This document shows, piece by piece, positions 1 through 7,305 of a stretch of DNA of 64,000 nt (position 1 is its first letter; each line of letters begins with the position of its first letter). Source of the stretch: Nitrospinaceae bacterium (GTDB lineage: Bacteria > Nitrospinota > Nitrospinia > Nitrospinales > Nitrospinaceae). The translations under genes and the position numbers were made by a program. The stretch is from positions 124,001 to 188,000 of the forward strand of contig JANQEK010000015.1 in assembly GCA_028278405.1 (NCBI GenBank), given 5' to 3'. Below the pieces are notes generated by a model. That model had not been told where the DNA came from, did no database searches, and saw only the letters and a program-made list of their open reading frames with translations.

Positions 1-43
1 GGAGTCCAGCCCAACATTTTGTTAGGAGCAAAAAGTAAAAATT

Positions 44-361
44 ATGTTTAAAGGAATGGGCGACATGCTCAAGCAGGCGTCGCAGATGAAAGAGAAGATG
101 GCCGAAATGCAGGAGGAACTGGCCAAGAAGCAGGTCGAAGCGTCTACCGGCGGCGGCATGGTCAAGGTGATCGCCAACGGCAACAACGAAATTCTGCATG
201 TGCACATCGACGAAGAGCTGATCAACATGAAAGACCGCGCCATCCTGGAAGACCTCGTCGCCGGAGCCATAAACGAAGTGCACCGTAAGGTGAAAGACCT
301 GGCGCAGGAAGAGATGACCAAACTCACCGGCGGCCTCAAAATTCCAGGATTGTTTCCATAA
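44..361 (+). CDS. ybaB: YbaB/EbfC nucleoid-associated protein
   Basis: This 105-residue protein matches the YbaB/EbfC family in length and in the order of its parts: a basic, Met-rich amphipathic helix at residues 1-35, the GGGMVKV strand near residue 37, and a C-terminal helix rich in acidic and basic residues. Family members form dimers that bind DNA and compact the nucleoid. It lies just ahead of recR, and the order dnaX-ybaB-recR is common in bacteria, so the left edge of the window may follow dnaX, though too little sequence is present to tell. A GGAG-like ribosome site lies about 15 bases upstream, rather far from the ATG. The family assignment is firm; the cellular role is inferred from the family. 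Confidence 0.93.
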   Translation: MFKGMGDMLKQASQMKEKMAEMQEELAKKQVEASTGGGMVKVIANGNNEILHVHIDEELINMKDRAILEDLVAGAINEVHRKVKDLAQEEMTKLTGGLKIPGLFP

Positions 362-449
362 TTACCGCAGAACTCGACTCGACCAACCTGACTTTTCCCC
401 ATAGTGGACCAAACATTTAGAAGTTACTCGCAATGGACACATTGAAAAA

Positions 450-1052
450 ATGAAGAGACCTGCCGCGGTTAAAGACCTCATCGAAGAATTGAAACGCCTG
501 CCGGGCATCGGACAGAAGACGGCGGAACGCTTGTCGTTCTATTTAATGCGCGGGGAGAAGACGCAGGTGGAAAAACTGGCGAGCTCGATTCGCAACATCA
601 AGGAGAAAGTCATCCTCTGCTCCAACTGCCACGGCATTACCGAAGTCGATCCCTGCGACATCTGCCAGGATCCGAAACGCGATCATCATCTGATCTGCGT
701 GGTGGAGGAACCGTACGACGTATATGTGATGGAGAACATGGGCGACTACAAAGGCGAGTACCATGTGCTGATGGGCGTGATTTCGCCGCTGGACGGCATC
801 GGGCCGCAGGACCTGACGACCGAGGATTTGAAGGCGAAGATCAGTAAAAACGGCACCCGCGAAGTGATCCTGGCGACCAACCCGGACATGGAAGGAGAAT
901 CGACTGCCGTCTACATCGCCCGCATGCTCAAAGGCTCCGGGGTGAAGGTGACACGCATTGCCCGCGGCCTGCCGGTCGGCGGCGATATCGAGTACGCCGA
1001 TCCCGTGACGCTCAAGAAATCCATGGAAGGCCGCATGGAAATTGATACTTGA
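450..1052 (+). CDS. recR: Recombination protein RecR
   Basis: RecR works with RecO and RecF to load RecA on single-stranded gaps. The 200-residue length is standard. An N-terminal helix-hairpin-helix is visible around the LPGIGQKTAERL motif (residues 17-28). A four-cysteine zinc finger follows at C57, C60, C69 and C72, then a Toprim domain from about residue 80 with its acidic VVEEP stretch and the LDGIGP loop. It follows ybaB by about 90 bases on the same strand, the usual pairing. The ATG is chosen because reading frames from nearby upstream ATG or TTG codons close at once. No good ribosome site is visible. Confidence 0.96.
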   Translation: MKRPAAVKDLIEELKRLPGIGQKTAERLSFYLMRGEKTQVEKLASSIRNIKEKVILCSNCHGITEVDPCDICQDPKRDHHLICVVEEPYDVYVMENMGDYKGEYHVLMGVISPLDGIGPQDLTTEDLKAKISKNGTREVILATNPDMEGESTAVYIARMLKGSGVKVTRIARGLPVGGDIEYADPVTLKKSMEGRMEIDT

Positions 1053-1105
1053 CCGGGCAAGGCCCGGGGCTGACTTTGGATTGTCCCTGGCGATCAACAC
1101 AGGCA

Positions 1106-1141
1106 GTCAACGGTCAACAAGCTCCCCCTCCGGGGAGGAGG
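1106..1141 (+). repeat. Dispersed GC-rich repeat, copy A
   Basis: A stretch reading GTCAACGGTCAACAAGCTCC followed by a CTCCGGGGAGGAG hairpin-like end. Closely related copies lie at 1336-1384 (opposite strand) and 54657-54693, always outside genes. This copy sits just upstream of the tRNA-Asn promoter. The family is not identified. Confidence 0.55.
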
Positions 1142-1148
1142 TTTTCGC

Positions 1149-1177
1149 TTGACCGGGGGTGGAATTTTCCTTAAATT
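1149..1177 (+). promoter_or_regulatory. Sigma-70-type promoter for tRNA-Asn
   Basis: A -35 box TTGACC (1149-1154, five of six matches to consensus) and a -10 box TAAATT (1172-1177, four of six) are separated by exactly 17 bases. Transcription would start near 1184, about 35 bases before the mature tRNA. The same TAAATT form recurs in the promoter at 23697-23725. Confidence 0.6.
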
Positions 1178-1218
1178 AGGGACCCTTGGTCAGACCCACA
1201 TTTGAACACACATACCAT

Positions 1219-1293
1219 TCCGGAGTGGCGCAATGGTAGCGCAATCGGCTGTTAACCGATGGGTTACAGGTTCGAGTCCTGTCTCCGGAGCCA
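1219..1293 (+). tRNA. tRNA-Asn (anticodon GTT)
   Basis: A complete cloverleaf can be drawn. The acceptor arms are TCCGGAG and CTCCGGA (1219-1225 and 1283-1289). The anticodon stem ATCGG/CCGAT encloses the loop CTGTTAA with anticodon GTT. The T arm carries GGTTCGAGTCC. The discriminator base is G, as usual for tRNA-Asn, and the CCA end is encoded (1291-1293). It has its own promoter upstream and a strong terminator downstream, so it is a single-gene unit. Confidence 0.97.
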
Positions 1294-1304
1294 GATACGA
1301 CAAA

Positions 1305-1334
1305 CCCGCCATCCCCAAAGGGATGGCGGGTTTT
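1305..1334 (+). terminator. Rho-independent terminator of tRNA-Asn
   Basis: A perfect 11-base-pair stem, CCCGCCATCCC (1305-1315) with GGGATGGCGGG (1320-1330), closes a CAAA loop and is followed by TTTT. It begins 12 bases after the tRNA CCA end. Confidence 0.9.
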
Positions 1335-1335
1335 C

Positions 1336-1384
1336 TCCTTCCCCGGAGGGGGGTGGGGAGGGAGAACTTGTTGTCCGTTGACCG
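1336..1384 (-). repeat. Dispersed GC-rich repeat, copy B (inverted)
   Basis: Read on the minus strand this stretch begins CGGTCAACGGACAACAAG and ends with CTCCGGGGAAGG, matching copy A at 1106-1141 with a longer C-rich middle. Copies A and B flank the tRNA-Asn unit in opposite orientation. Confidence 0.5.
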
Positions 1385-1444
1385 CGGACGACGATCCTTG
1401 AGCACAATTGAAGGGTGTAAAAAATTATCAGTGGCGATTCGCCA

Positions 1445-2068
1445 CTATCGGTTGCGGCGTTGCATCCGGCGCTTGTGCATGCGTTTTTTAAATTGCTTGC
1501 GTTGTTGTGGCGTTGCGTTCCGCATTTTGTCGCGAAACTTCCGGCGCTGGTCGGGAGACATGTTGCGGAATTTCCGTTTCATCGACTGCCGGCGCTGTTG
1601 TTTATTTTTAAGGAATTGTTTTCGTTTTTCCGGCGGCAGGCTTTGCCAGCGTTTTCTAAGTTGCTGTCTTTTCTCCGGCGAAAGGTTCTTGAACCGTTCC
1701 CGGGCGCGACGCAGTTGTTTGCGTTGTTGCGGCGGCAGTTTGCTGAAGCGGTTGAATTTTTTGCGGATCTTCTGGCGTTGTTCCGGCGTCATTTTTTTCC
1801 AGGTTTTCAGCCGTTGCTTCATATTGCTGCGTTGCTGCGGGGTGAGTTGACCCCAACGCTTGGCGCCTCTTTGCAATCGCGCCCGTCGGTCTGCAGGCAA
1901 TTGATCCCATTTCCCGGCAAACGGTTTCAGCACCTTTTGTTCGCTCGGACTCAACTGATCCCAGGAGGTTCCCGCGTCCTGTGCCCAGCCGGTGACCGGC
2001 AGGCTCATCAGCAGCAAGAGGAATCCTCCAGCGATCGCTAACAATTTATTTTTGTTTTTCATCTTCAT
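1445..2068 (-). CDS. Secreted, very basic DUF3106-like repeat protein
   Basis: A 207-residue protein with an N-terminal signal peptide (MKMKNKNK, a hydrophobic stretch, cleavage near GWA-QDA). The mature part is a tandem series of roughly 15-21-residue units with the pattern L(T/S/P)PEQR followed by an aromatic or basic stretch. This is the pattern of DUF3106, found in some proteobacterial ECF sigma operons, and it recalls the LTxxQ motifs of the periplasmic Spy/CpxP proteins. The mature protein is extremely rich in Arg, Lys and Gln. It is the last gene of the sigma operon and overlaps the preceding gene by 23 bases. Its function is unknown; a periplasmic stress or chaperone role is only an inference. 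A second ATG lies two codons in. Confidence 0.8.
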   Translation of the reverse strand: MKMKNKNKLLAIAGGFLLLLMSLPVTGWAQDAGTSWDQLSPSEQKVLKPFAGKWDQLPADRRARLQRGAKRWGQLTPQQRSNMKQRLKTWKKMTPEQRQKIRKKFNRFSKLPPQQRKQLRRARERFKNLSPEKRQQLRKRWQSLPPEKRKQFLKNKQQRRQSMKRKFRNMSPDQRRKFRDKMRNATPQQRKQFKKRMHKRRMQRRNR

Positions 2069-2297
2069 ACGTTTCTTGTTCCTGATCGGTCAACGCGATT
2101 TGTTCCAGCTCTTCCGGATCGATCCACTCCCCGTCGTCCGTTTCCCAATCTCCCAGGAACTCTAAAAGCTCGAGAGAGGGTATCTCTGATTCATCAGACG
2201 TCTTCCGCGCCTGTTCCGGTTCCTGCGCCCATGCCGGAGTGCTTAACAACCCCAGCAGAAGTACGGTGCTCCACAAACCTGCTTTACCCGGCGACAT
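2046..2297 (-). CDS. Small secreted acidic protein of the ECF sigma operon
   Basis: An 83-residue reading frame starting at the ATG at 2297, chosen because it gives a clean signal peptide (MSPGKAG, the hydrophobic LWSTVLLLGLL, cleavage near AWA-QEP). A longer frame upstream would add a stretch with no signal and overlap the previous gene heavily. The mature part is short and strongly acidic, with an LLEFLGDWE segment and a Glu/Asp-rich tail. It overlaps the end of the upstream membrane protein by 14 bases and the start of the DUF3106-like gene by 23 bases, so translation is probably coupled. I do not recognise the family. Its charge is opposite to that of the basic protein encoded next to it, so the two might bind each other; that is speculative. 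Confidence 0.7.
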   Translation of the reverse strand: MSPGKAGLWSTVLLLGLLSTPAWAQEPEQARKTSDESEIPSLELLEFLGDWETDDGEWIDPEELEQIALTDQEQETYEDEKQK

Positions 2298-2643
2298 CGT
2301 TATTTTCCTCGGCCAGCCAGGCATAAAACTCCAGACCATCATAAAACTCCAGATTATCTTCCGCGACCAGCAGGTCGATATCTTCCAGCGGAGGAAGTGT
2401 TCCATTGGAGGGTTGCATATAAAATACAAGCCCCAGTACCAAAAGGCACGCCGTGGCCCATCCGGCAACCGGCACGGTAAACCATTCCCGGATGTCGAAC
2501 CCCTTGCGTTCACCGGCATCCAAGGCCCGGTGACGGATGTGCGTCAGTTTGGACTGCGTGGCCGGGTCCAGATTTTCCGTATCGAGATCCAACGCCTTTT
2601 TGACGTTATCAATAAATTGCTGCTCTCTATTCTGATCGGTCAT
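2284..2643 (-). CDS. Putative anti-sigma membrane protein (DUF3619-like)
   Basis: A 119-residue protein starting at the ATG at 2643, whose first bases form an ATGA overlap with the sigma factor stop. The first 60 residues are soluble and charged. One membrane segment follows near residues 65-82 (VAGWATACLLVLGLVFYM), then an acidic periplasmic tail. DUF3619 proteins occupy this same place after an ECF sigma gene in betaproteobacteria. A single-pass protein translated together with its sigma factor fits an anti-sigma role. The family match is by layout and general pattern, and no zinc-binding anti-sigma motif is seen. Confidence 0.7.
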   Translation of the reverse strand: MTDQNREQQFIDNVKKALDLDTENLDPATQSKLTHIRHRALDAGERKGFDIREWFTVPVAGWATACLLVLGLVFYMQPSNGTLPPLEDIDLLVAEDNLEFYDGLEFYAWLAEENNDVAG

Positions 2644-3185
2644 GGCCAATGATCTTCCAATAAATCGCGTAAGTTTTGCAGAGCTCTGGAATAATGTGTT
2701 TTCACCGAACCCTCGGAACATTTCATGGCGCGGGCGGTTTCTGCCACGCTCATTTCCTCCCAGGCCCGTAACAGAAACACCTGTTGCTGCCGCCAGGACA
2801 ATGTTTTAAGAGCGGAATCCAATGCGCTTGCGGAATCTTTGAGAGCCGCCTGCTCGCCGGGAGTTTTGCCTCGGGGGTCGGCCAGGTTCTGGATCGGGTC
2901 TTCTTCGTTATCCTCTCCCTGCCACAAATTACGAATTCCGTTCAAACGATCACGGACGGATTTTTTTCGGTGCCAGTCGCGGATACGGTTCTGCACGATC
3001 TGAAAGAACAACGGCCGCCATTCGGTATCCGGTTTGGAGGAATAATTTTTGACCAAACTTATCATGGCATCCTGCACGATGTCCAACGCCTCGTCGGTGT
3101 TACGTGTGGCCAACTCGGCCATGCGGAAGGCCGGGCGTTCCACAGATGCCAGAAAATCGTCCATGGCCGGGCGTTCCATCCGCAT
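2640..3185 (-). CDS. ECF RNA polymerase sigma factor
   Basis: A 181-residue sigma-70 family factor of the extracytoplasmic-function group. Region 2 is visible around DEALDIVQDAMISLVKNY (residues 30-50) with the downstream FFQIVQNRIRDWHRKK segment. Region 4 lies at residues 125-178, with the helix-turn-helix MSVAETARAMKCSEGSVKTHYSRAL. There is no region 1 or 3. A glycine- and acid-rich linker separates the two domains. The stop overlaps the start of the putative anti-sigma gene (ATGA). Alternative ATG starts lie 2 and 7 codons in. The signal it answers is unknown, but three of its operon partners are membrane or secreted proteins, so an envelope signal is likely. Confidence 0.9.
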   Translation of the reverse strand: MRMERPAMDDFLASVERPAFRMAELATRNTDEALDIVQDAMISLVKNYSSKPDTEWRPLFFQIVQNRIRDWHRKKSVRDRLNGIRNLWQGEDNEEDPIQNLADPRGKTPGEQAALKDSASALDSALKTLSWRQQQVFLLRAWEEMSVAETARAMKCSEGSVKTHYSRALQNLRDLLEDHWP

Positions 3186-3266
3186 GTGATCTCTGAAAGT
3201 GGTTGAACGTTAAAAAAAATCCGGCGAAGGCATCGCGCCTCCGCCGGTTTCAGTTTCCGCTGAACG

Positions 3267-3734
3267 TTAGCGGCGGTTTGCTCTTCGATTGACCCGATTG
3301 GCTTTACGGTCCAGGCGCCGGTCGATGCGGTTGCCCTTGCGGTCCAGCCGTCTCTCGATTCGATTGCCTTTACGATCCATCCGTCTCTCGATGCGATTGC
3401 CTTTACGGTCGAGGCGTCTTTCAATCCGGTTGCCTTTGCGGTCCAGATGCCTGGCCAAACCGGGACGGCCATTTTCCAACGCCCGCTGGGCTTTTGCATC
3501 CAGCCGGCTATTTATATTAGCACCTCTCTGGTCCAGCCGCTGATTGATGTTGGCGCCTCTCTGATCCAACCGCTGATTTATGTTAGCACCCCTCTGGTCC
3601 AGCCGCTGATTGATCACGTCGCCGCGGTGATCCAAGTGGGCTGCGAAGCCCCGTGAAGGACCGTCCGCCAGGGCGGTGGTAGCGGGGATAACGATCAATA
3701 GACTGAATACTCCTGAAATCATTTTCTTCAACAT
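3267..3734 (-). CDS. Secreted protein of tandem 11-residue repeats
   Basis: A 155-residue protein with a signal peptide (MLKKM, the hydrophobic stretch ISGVFSLLIVIPATTALA). The mature chain is almost wholly 11-residue repeats. Four units of the form LDxRGxxINxR occupy residues 34-77. A 19-residue linker follows. Five units of the form LDRKGNRIERR occupy residues 97-151. Hydrophobic residues at positions 1 and 8 of each unit give alternating 7- and 4-residue spacing, the hendecad pattern of long helices or coiled coils. A strong AAAGGAG ribosome site precedes the ATG. It lies 80 bases upstream of the ECF sigma gene on the same strand and may be its first operon member or its target. I recognise no named family. 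Confidence 0.75.
   Translation of the reverse strand: MLKKMISGVFSLLIVIPATTALADGPSRGFAAHLDHRGDVINQRLDQRGANINQRLDQRGANINQRLDQRGANINSRLDAKAQRALENGRPGLARHLDRKGNRIERRLDRKGNRIERRMDRKGNRIERRLDRKGNRIDRRLDRKANRVNRRANRR
3282..3446 (-). repeat. Five 33-bp in-frame tandem repeats (LDRKGNRIERR type)
   Basis: Five 33-base units encode residues 97-151 of the secreted repeat protein. They differ mostly at silent or conservative positions. The array is coding, has no spacers and is not a CRISPR. Confidence 0.85.
3504..3635 (-). repeat. Four 33-bp in-frame tandem repeats (LDQRGANINQR type)
   Basis: Four 33-base units encode residues 34-77 of the same protein. Two are identical in protein sequence. They have the same length and phase as the second array, so both probably grew from one ancestral unit. 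Confidence 0.85.
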
Positions 3735-3898
3735 GTGCCTCTCCTTTTTAATGCATTTAGCTGCTTTTAATAGTGTAACGGTTTTGTACCCACTATCCAG
3801 TAAAACGCGCCGGGGGGAGATCGGTTGACACGGAAACCAAAAATATTTTTAAAGAAGCTAAAATCAATGATTTTAAAACGATTTTCGAGAGGGCAGAG

Positions 3899-4849
3899 CT
3901 ACTTTAAAGGCTTGTTTTCCATGAACTGGATCATGCGGGTGACGAGGATGTTGGTGGGGGTGGGAACACCGTGTTTCTGGCCGAGAGCCACAACGGCGCC
4001 GTTGAGGGCGTCGATCTCCGTCCGCTTGCCGGAGCGGACATCCTGCAACATGGACGGCTCGTGGTTGTAGGTCGGCGGCAACTGGAGTTTGTAGAATATT
4101 TCAATGTAATCCTCGGCCCGTTCACAATGGGTGGAGTAGTCCGCGGCATTCATCACGGCATACACTTCGTGCGCGATGTTTTCCATGAGTTCCCGGGTGT
4201 AGGGCGACTCTCCGAGCAAACCATACGGCACATCGAACACGGTGCTGAGTCCGTTAAGCATGCAGTTGTACAGCATCTTCGCCCACAGGTCTTTGCTGAC
4301 GGTTGGAGTGACTTCGCACGGGATGCCGCCCTTATTAATCGCCGTACTCAGGGACTCGAGACCGGAGATGTCCTTATCAAATAATGAACCCAAATGAATG
4401 GCATCGGCATGGACGGTGATATCGACCTGGTGCTTTTGGGGTCGCCGGAACCCGGTAATCACCCGTCCGCTTTTGATCCGGTCCTTCGGAAAATATTCGG
4501 CGAAGATTTCTGCATTGCCCCAGCCGTTCTGGCAGAGAACGAGTGTGGCGTTTTTTAGAAAGGGGATAGCTGAAATTTCTTTCGCCGCGGTGCAGGAGTC
4601 GAACGATTTCGTGCAGACCAGAATGAAATCATATTCAGTTTCAGGGAGTTCGTCGAGCGATGCATACGCGCCGAACGATTCAGGTGGCGCGGTGAACTCA
4701 CCGAACAGTCCCGTGCGCGTGAGTCCGTTTTGTTGCAGAGCGGCAACCGTTTCCCCGCGGCCGATCAGGTCGACGTTTTCCCCGTTTTTTAAGAGGCAGG
4801 AGGCCAGGCCCAGTCCGACCGCCCCCGCCCCGTAGAGTAGAATATTCAT
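3899..4849 (-). CDS. panE: 2-dehydropantoate 2-reductase
   Basis: PanE reduces ketopantoate to pantoate with NADPH in pantothenate and coenzyme A synthesis. The 316-residue protein has an N-terminal Rossmann fold with the GAGAVG motif (residues 7-12). The C-terminal ApbA domain carries SKDLWAKMLYN, whose lysine is the catalytic residue in the family, and the KRTEIDALNG and HGVPTPTN motifs. Length and motif order are normal. It stands alone and is divergent from the nuclease gene 38 bases away. Members of the ApbA family sometimes act on other 2-keto acids, so the substrate is inferred. Confidence 0.92.
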   Translation of the reverse strand: MNILLYGAGAVGLGLASCLLKNGENVDLIGRGETVAALQQNGLTRTGLFGEFTAPPESFGAYASLDELPETEYDFILVCTKSFDSCTAAKEISAIPFLKNATLVLCQNGWGNAEIFAEYFPKDRIKSGRVITGFRRPQKHQVDITVHADAIHLGSLFDKDISGLESLSTAINKGGIPCEVTPTVSKDLWAKMLYNCMLNGLSTVFDVPYGLLGESPYTRELMENIAHEVYAVMNAADYSTHCERAEDYIEIFYKLQLPPTYNHEPSMLQDVRSGKRTEIDALNGAVVALGQKHGVPTPTNILVTRMIQFMENKPLK

Positions 4850-4875
4850 ACCGCCATTGTACTCTCGAAGTGCTT

Positions 4876-4881
4876 TATAAT
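4876..4881 (+). promoter_or_regulatory. Consensus -10 box immediately before the nuclease ATG
   Basis: A perfect TATAAT lies only six bases before the ATG at 4888, so transcription from it would begin at or very near the start codon. No good -35 box is visible 16-18 bases upstream. Confidence 0.45.
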
Positions 4882-4887
4882 GTATAG

Positions 4888-5559
4888 ATGTTTATCAATA
4901 TCACAACAGCCCTGTTTTCCGTATGGTTGGCCGCAGCGGGTTCAAGCCTGACCGGTACGGTGGTGGCGGTGCACAATGGCGACACGTTTACGGTGCAGAA
5001 TGGTTCTTCCTTATATAAGGTACGCTTGTCCGACGTCGATGCTCCGGAGATGAGTCAGGTGTTCGGAAAACAGGCGCGGCAATATACGGAGCAGAGAGTA
5101 TTGGGTCGTCAGGTTTGGGTGAATGTTTCGATGGTTGACCGGTACGGCCGCCAAATCGGTGAAGTTATTCTCGAAGACGGCTGGGTATTAAACGAAGAGT
5201 TGGTCTATGCCGGTCTCGCCTGGTATTACCGTGTGAACCCGGTTCGGAATGCACGCCTTCAGCAATTGGAGCAGTACGCCTTCAGCAAAAAACTCGGTTT
5301 ATGGGTGGAGAGGGAACCGATCCCACCGTGGGAGTTTCGCCGCGAATCCCGTATTCCCGATTTGCCGACAACCGTTAAACAGGTCGATTACGACCGCATC
5401 TTTCATTACGGATTGGTCGGCAACCGCCGCACCAAAACCATCCGCTGGCCCGCCTGCAAAAACTACCGACTCAGCCGACCGCGCAAAGCCCTCATCTTCC
5501 ACAGCCTCCAGCAGGCGCGCCAGATGGGTTTTAAACCCGCCAGAGATTGTCCGCGATGA
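4888..5559 (+). CDS. Secreted thermonuclease-family (SNase-like) nuclease
   Basis: A 223-residue protein with a hydrophobic N-terminal segment (residues 2-18) and a staphylococcal-nuclease fold at about residues 22-140. The family catalytic pattern is present: HNGDTF (calcium aspartate), VRLSDVDAPE (arginine, aspartate and glutamate) and VDRYGRQIGEV (second arginine). It should therefore be an active calcium-dependent nuclease acting outside the cytoplasm. Residues 141-223 form a basic extension not found in the minimal family. The N-terminal region has no positive charge before the hydrophobic stretch, so export by the standard route is likely but not certain. No ribosome site is seen, which fits a leaderless transcript. 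Confidence 0.87.
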   Translation: MFINITTALFSVWLAAAGSSLTGTVVAVHNGDTFTVQNGSSLYKVRLSDVDAPEMSQVFGKQARQYTEQRVLGRQVWVNVSMVDRYGRQIGEVILEDGWVLNEELVYAGLAWYYRVNPVRNARLQQLEQYAFSKKLGLWVEREPIPPWEFRRESRIPDLPTTVKQVDYDRIFHYGLVGNRRTKTIRWPACKNYRLSRPRKALIFHSLQQARQMGFKPARDCPR

Positions 5560-5564
5560 ATTGG

Positions 5565-5593
5565 TTTTACTCTTGGGAACATTTCTATATAAT
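5565..5593 (+). promoter_or_regulatory. Probable promoter of the U32 family gene
   Basis: A perfect -10 TATAAT (5588-5593) is preceded 17 bases upstream by a weak -35 TTTTAC. Transcription would start near 5600, before the ribosome site AGGAAG at 5615-5620. Confidence 0.45.
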
Positions 5594-5626
5594 TAAACAT
5601 CTAATTTAAATGACAGGAAGATTGTG

Positions 5627-6940
5627 ATGAGTTTGGCACCTGAATTATTGGCTCCGGCGGGGAGTCCGGAAAAAATGGATTACGCATTCGCCTACGGCGC
5701 GGATGCGGTATATGCAGGGATCCCCAAATTTTCCCTGCGTGCGCGGGAGAATCCGTTCAAGGACGCGACGCTGAAAGATGCGATCGACAAGGCGCATCAG
5801 CTCGGAAAGAAAATATACATCACCGCCAACATCCTGCCGCCCAACCGCAAAATCGAATCGTTCCAGAAATCGCTGGCGTATTTCGCCGAGGCGAAACCGG
5901 ATGCCTTCATTATGGCCGATCCGGGAATGATTCAATTTGCATTAAAAGAGTTTCCGGAAACTCCGGTGCACCTGTCGGTGCAGACCAACACGATCAACTG
6001 GTCGTCGGTACAGTTCTGGCACGAGCTCGGTGTGCAGCGCATCATCCTGTCGCGCGAGCTGTCGCTGGCGGAAATCGAAGACATTCACCAGCATGTGCCG
6101 GAGATGGAACTGGAGTCGTTTGTGCACGGTGCGATCTGTATCGCGTATTCGGGGCGCTGCCTGCTGTCGAATTATTTCAATCATCGCGACGCCAACCAGG
6201 GCACCTGCACCAACAGTTGCCGTTGGGAATACGATCTCTTTCATCAGGCAGACGAGACGGCACCCCTGCGCAGCACCCACAATCCGGACCTGATAAAGGG
6301 CAACTATTATATAGAAGAGAAACAGCGTCCTGGTGAGCTGATGCCGATCGATGAAGATGAGTATGGCACCTACATCATGAACTCGAAGGATCTGCGCGCT
6401 ATCGAGTTTCTCCGGCAGTTGCGCGATTCCGGGGTGTGTTCGTTCAAGATCGAAGGCCGTTCCAAGACCATATATTATCTGTCGGTGATCGTTCGTAATT
6501 ACCGGCGGGCGATCGACGACATGGCCAAGGGAATGAAGTTCGATCCACAACTGATCGAGGAAATCAACAAAACCGCCAATCGGGGTTTCACTTCGGCGTT
6601 TCTGATTCCCAACGCCGACCACGAAACCGAACGGTTCGATTCGCCGCAGGAAGACCAGTTGCCGCAGGAGTTTGCCGGACAGGTGAAGGGCGAGCGCGAC
6701 GGGTGGATGGAAGTCGAAGTCAAAAACCGTATTGAAGTCGGCGACGAGGTGGAATATATTTCACCTAGTGGTCAGCGCTATTTCAAAATTGAAGCCATCG
6801 AAAATGAAAAAGGGGAATCCGTTTCCGTGGCGCACGGCGGTAACGGGTGCGTATGGATCCCCTGTCCCGTTCCGGTGGAACCTTTCGCGTTGTTGAGCCG
6901 CGTCACCGATCCCAAGTCGGAACGCATCCTATCCGTATAA
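5627..6940 (+). CDS. trhP: U32 family protein, probable tRNA hydroxylation protein P
   Basis: A 437-residue protein of the U32 (formerly peptidase) family, closest in length and layout to YegQ/TrhP, which helps make 5-hydroxyuridine at the wobble position of tRNA. The U32 signature ESFVHGAICIAYSGRCLLSN is complete, followed by the cysteines of NQGTCTNSCRW that can hold an iron-sulfur cluster. A small beta-barrel domain lies at the C-terminus (residues 345-437). The ATG at 5627 is preferred over the GTG at 5624 because it stands six bases from the ribosome site AGGAAG. It has its own promoter and no operon partner. The exact paralogue (YegQ-like or RlhA-like) is inferred. Confidence 0.85.
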   Translation: MSLAPELLAPAGSPEKMDYAFAYGADAVYAGIPKFSLRARENPFKDATLKDAIDKAHQLGKKIYITANILPPNRKIESFQKSLAYFAEAKPDAFIMADPGMIQFALKEFPETPVHLSVQTNTINWSSVQFWHELGVQRIILSRELSLAEIEDIHQHVPEMELESFVHGAICIAYSGRCLLSNYFNHRDANQGTCTNSCRWEYDLFHQADETAPLRSTHNPDLIKGNYYIEEKQRPGELMPIDEDEYGTYIMNSKDLRAIEFLRQLRDSGVCSFKIEGRSKTIYYLSVIVRNYRRAIDDMAKGMKFDPQLIEEINKTANRGFTSAFLIPNADHETERFDSPQEDQLPQEFAGQVKGERDGWMEVEVKNRIEVGDEVEYISPSGQRYFKIEAIENEKGESVSVAHGGNGCVWIPCPVPVEPFALLSRVTDPKSERILSV

Positions 6941-7107
6941 CCATTCGCGCTTTGAATTGGGCGGAGTTAAGTAGCCGATCCTAAAGACGAAAAATACCTC
7001 TTGATCAGTTCCTGCGGGAGGGTTACCATTGGAAGGCCTATCCCGTTAAGTGGTTATTTCAGATAAGGTTACTGGAAAGCAGCGGAGAGCGGGATGGGCG
7101 GTTTGGA

Positions 7108-7305
7108 TCACTCGGAGTTGTCCCGATTGTTGTTGGTTTTTGAGTTGTCGGCGATCACAATCACCAAGCCGATAATCACGATCAGAGCGAGTACCAGCCA
7201 CATCTTGATGGTTTCCGGGCGGGAATCGAATATATCGTAACTCATTGTTCCGTCGATAATAAGGGCAAGCACAACCAGGCTTATCAGGACGGCGAATTTT
7301 TTCAA
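7108..7305 (-). CDS. Small two-helix membrane protein
   Basis: A 65-residue protein starting at TTG 7305, preceded by GAGGA eight bases away. It has two hydrophobic segments: residues 4-17, which could be a signal anchor, and residues 35-52 (MWLVLALIVIIGLVIVIA). A short polar tail is rich in Asn. I recognise no family. It stands alone, on the opposite strand to both neighbours. The sequence downstream, 6941-7107, shows no further gene. Confidence 0.5.
   Translation of the reverse strand: MKKFAVLISLVVLALIIDGTMSYDIFDSRPETIKMWLVLALIVIIGLVIVIADNSKTNNNRDNSE

Noticed and set aside
3282-3635. Regular 33-bp repeats that could suggest a CRISPR
   Set aside because: The units are contiguous, without spacers, and in frame inside a gene with a signal peptide.
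3826-3855. TTGACA with a TTTAAA box 17 bases later on the plus strand
   Set aside because: It points into the 3' end of panE on the other strand, where no plus-strand gene follows.
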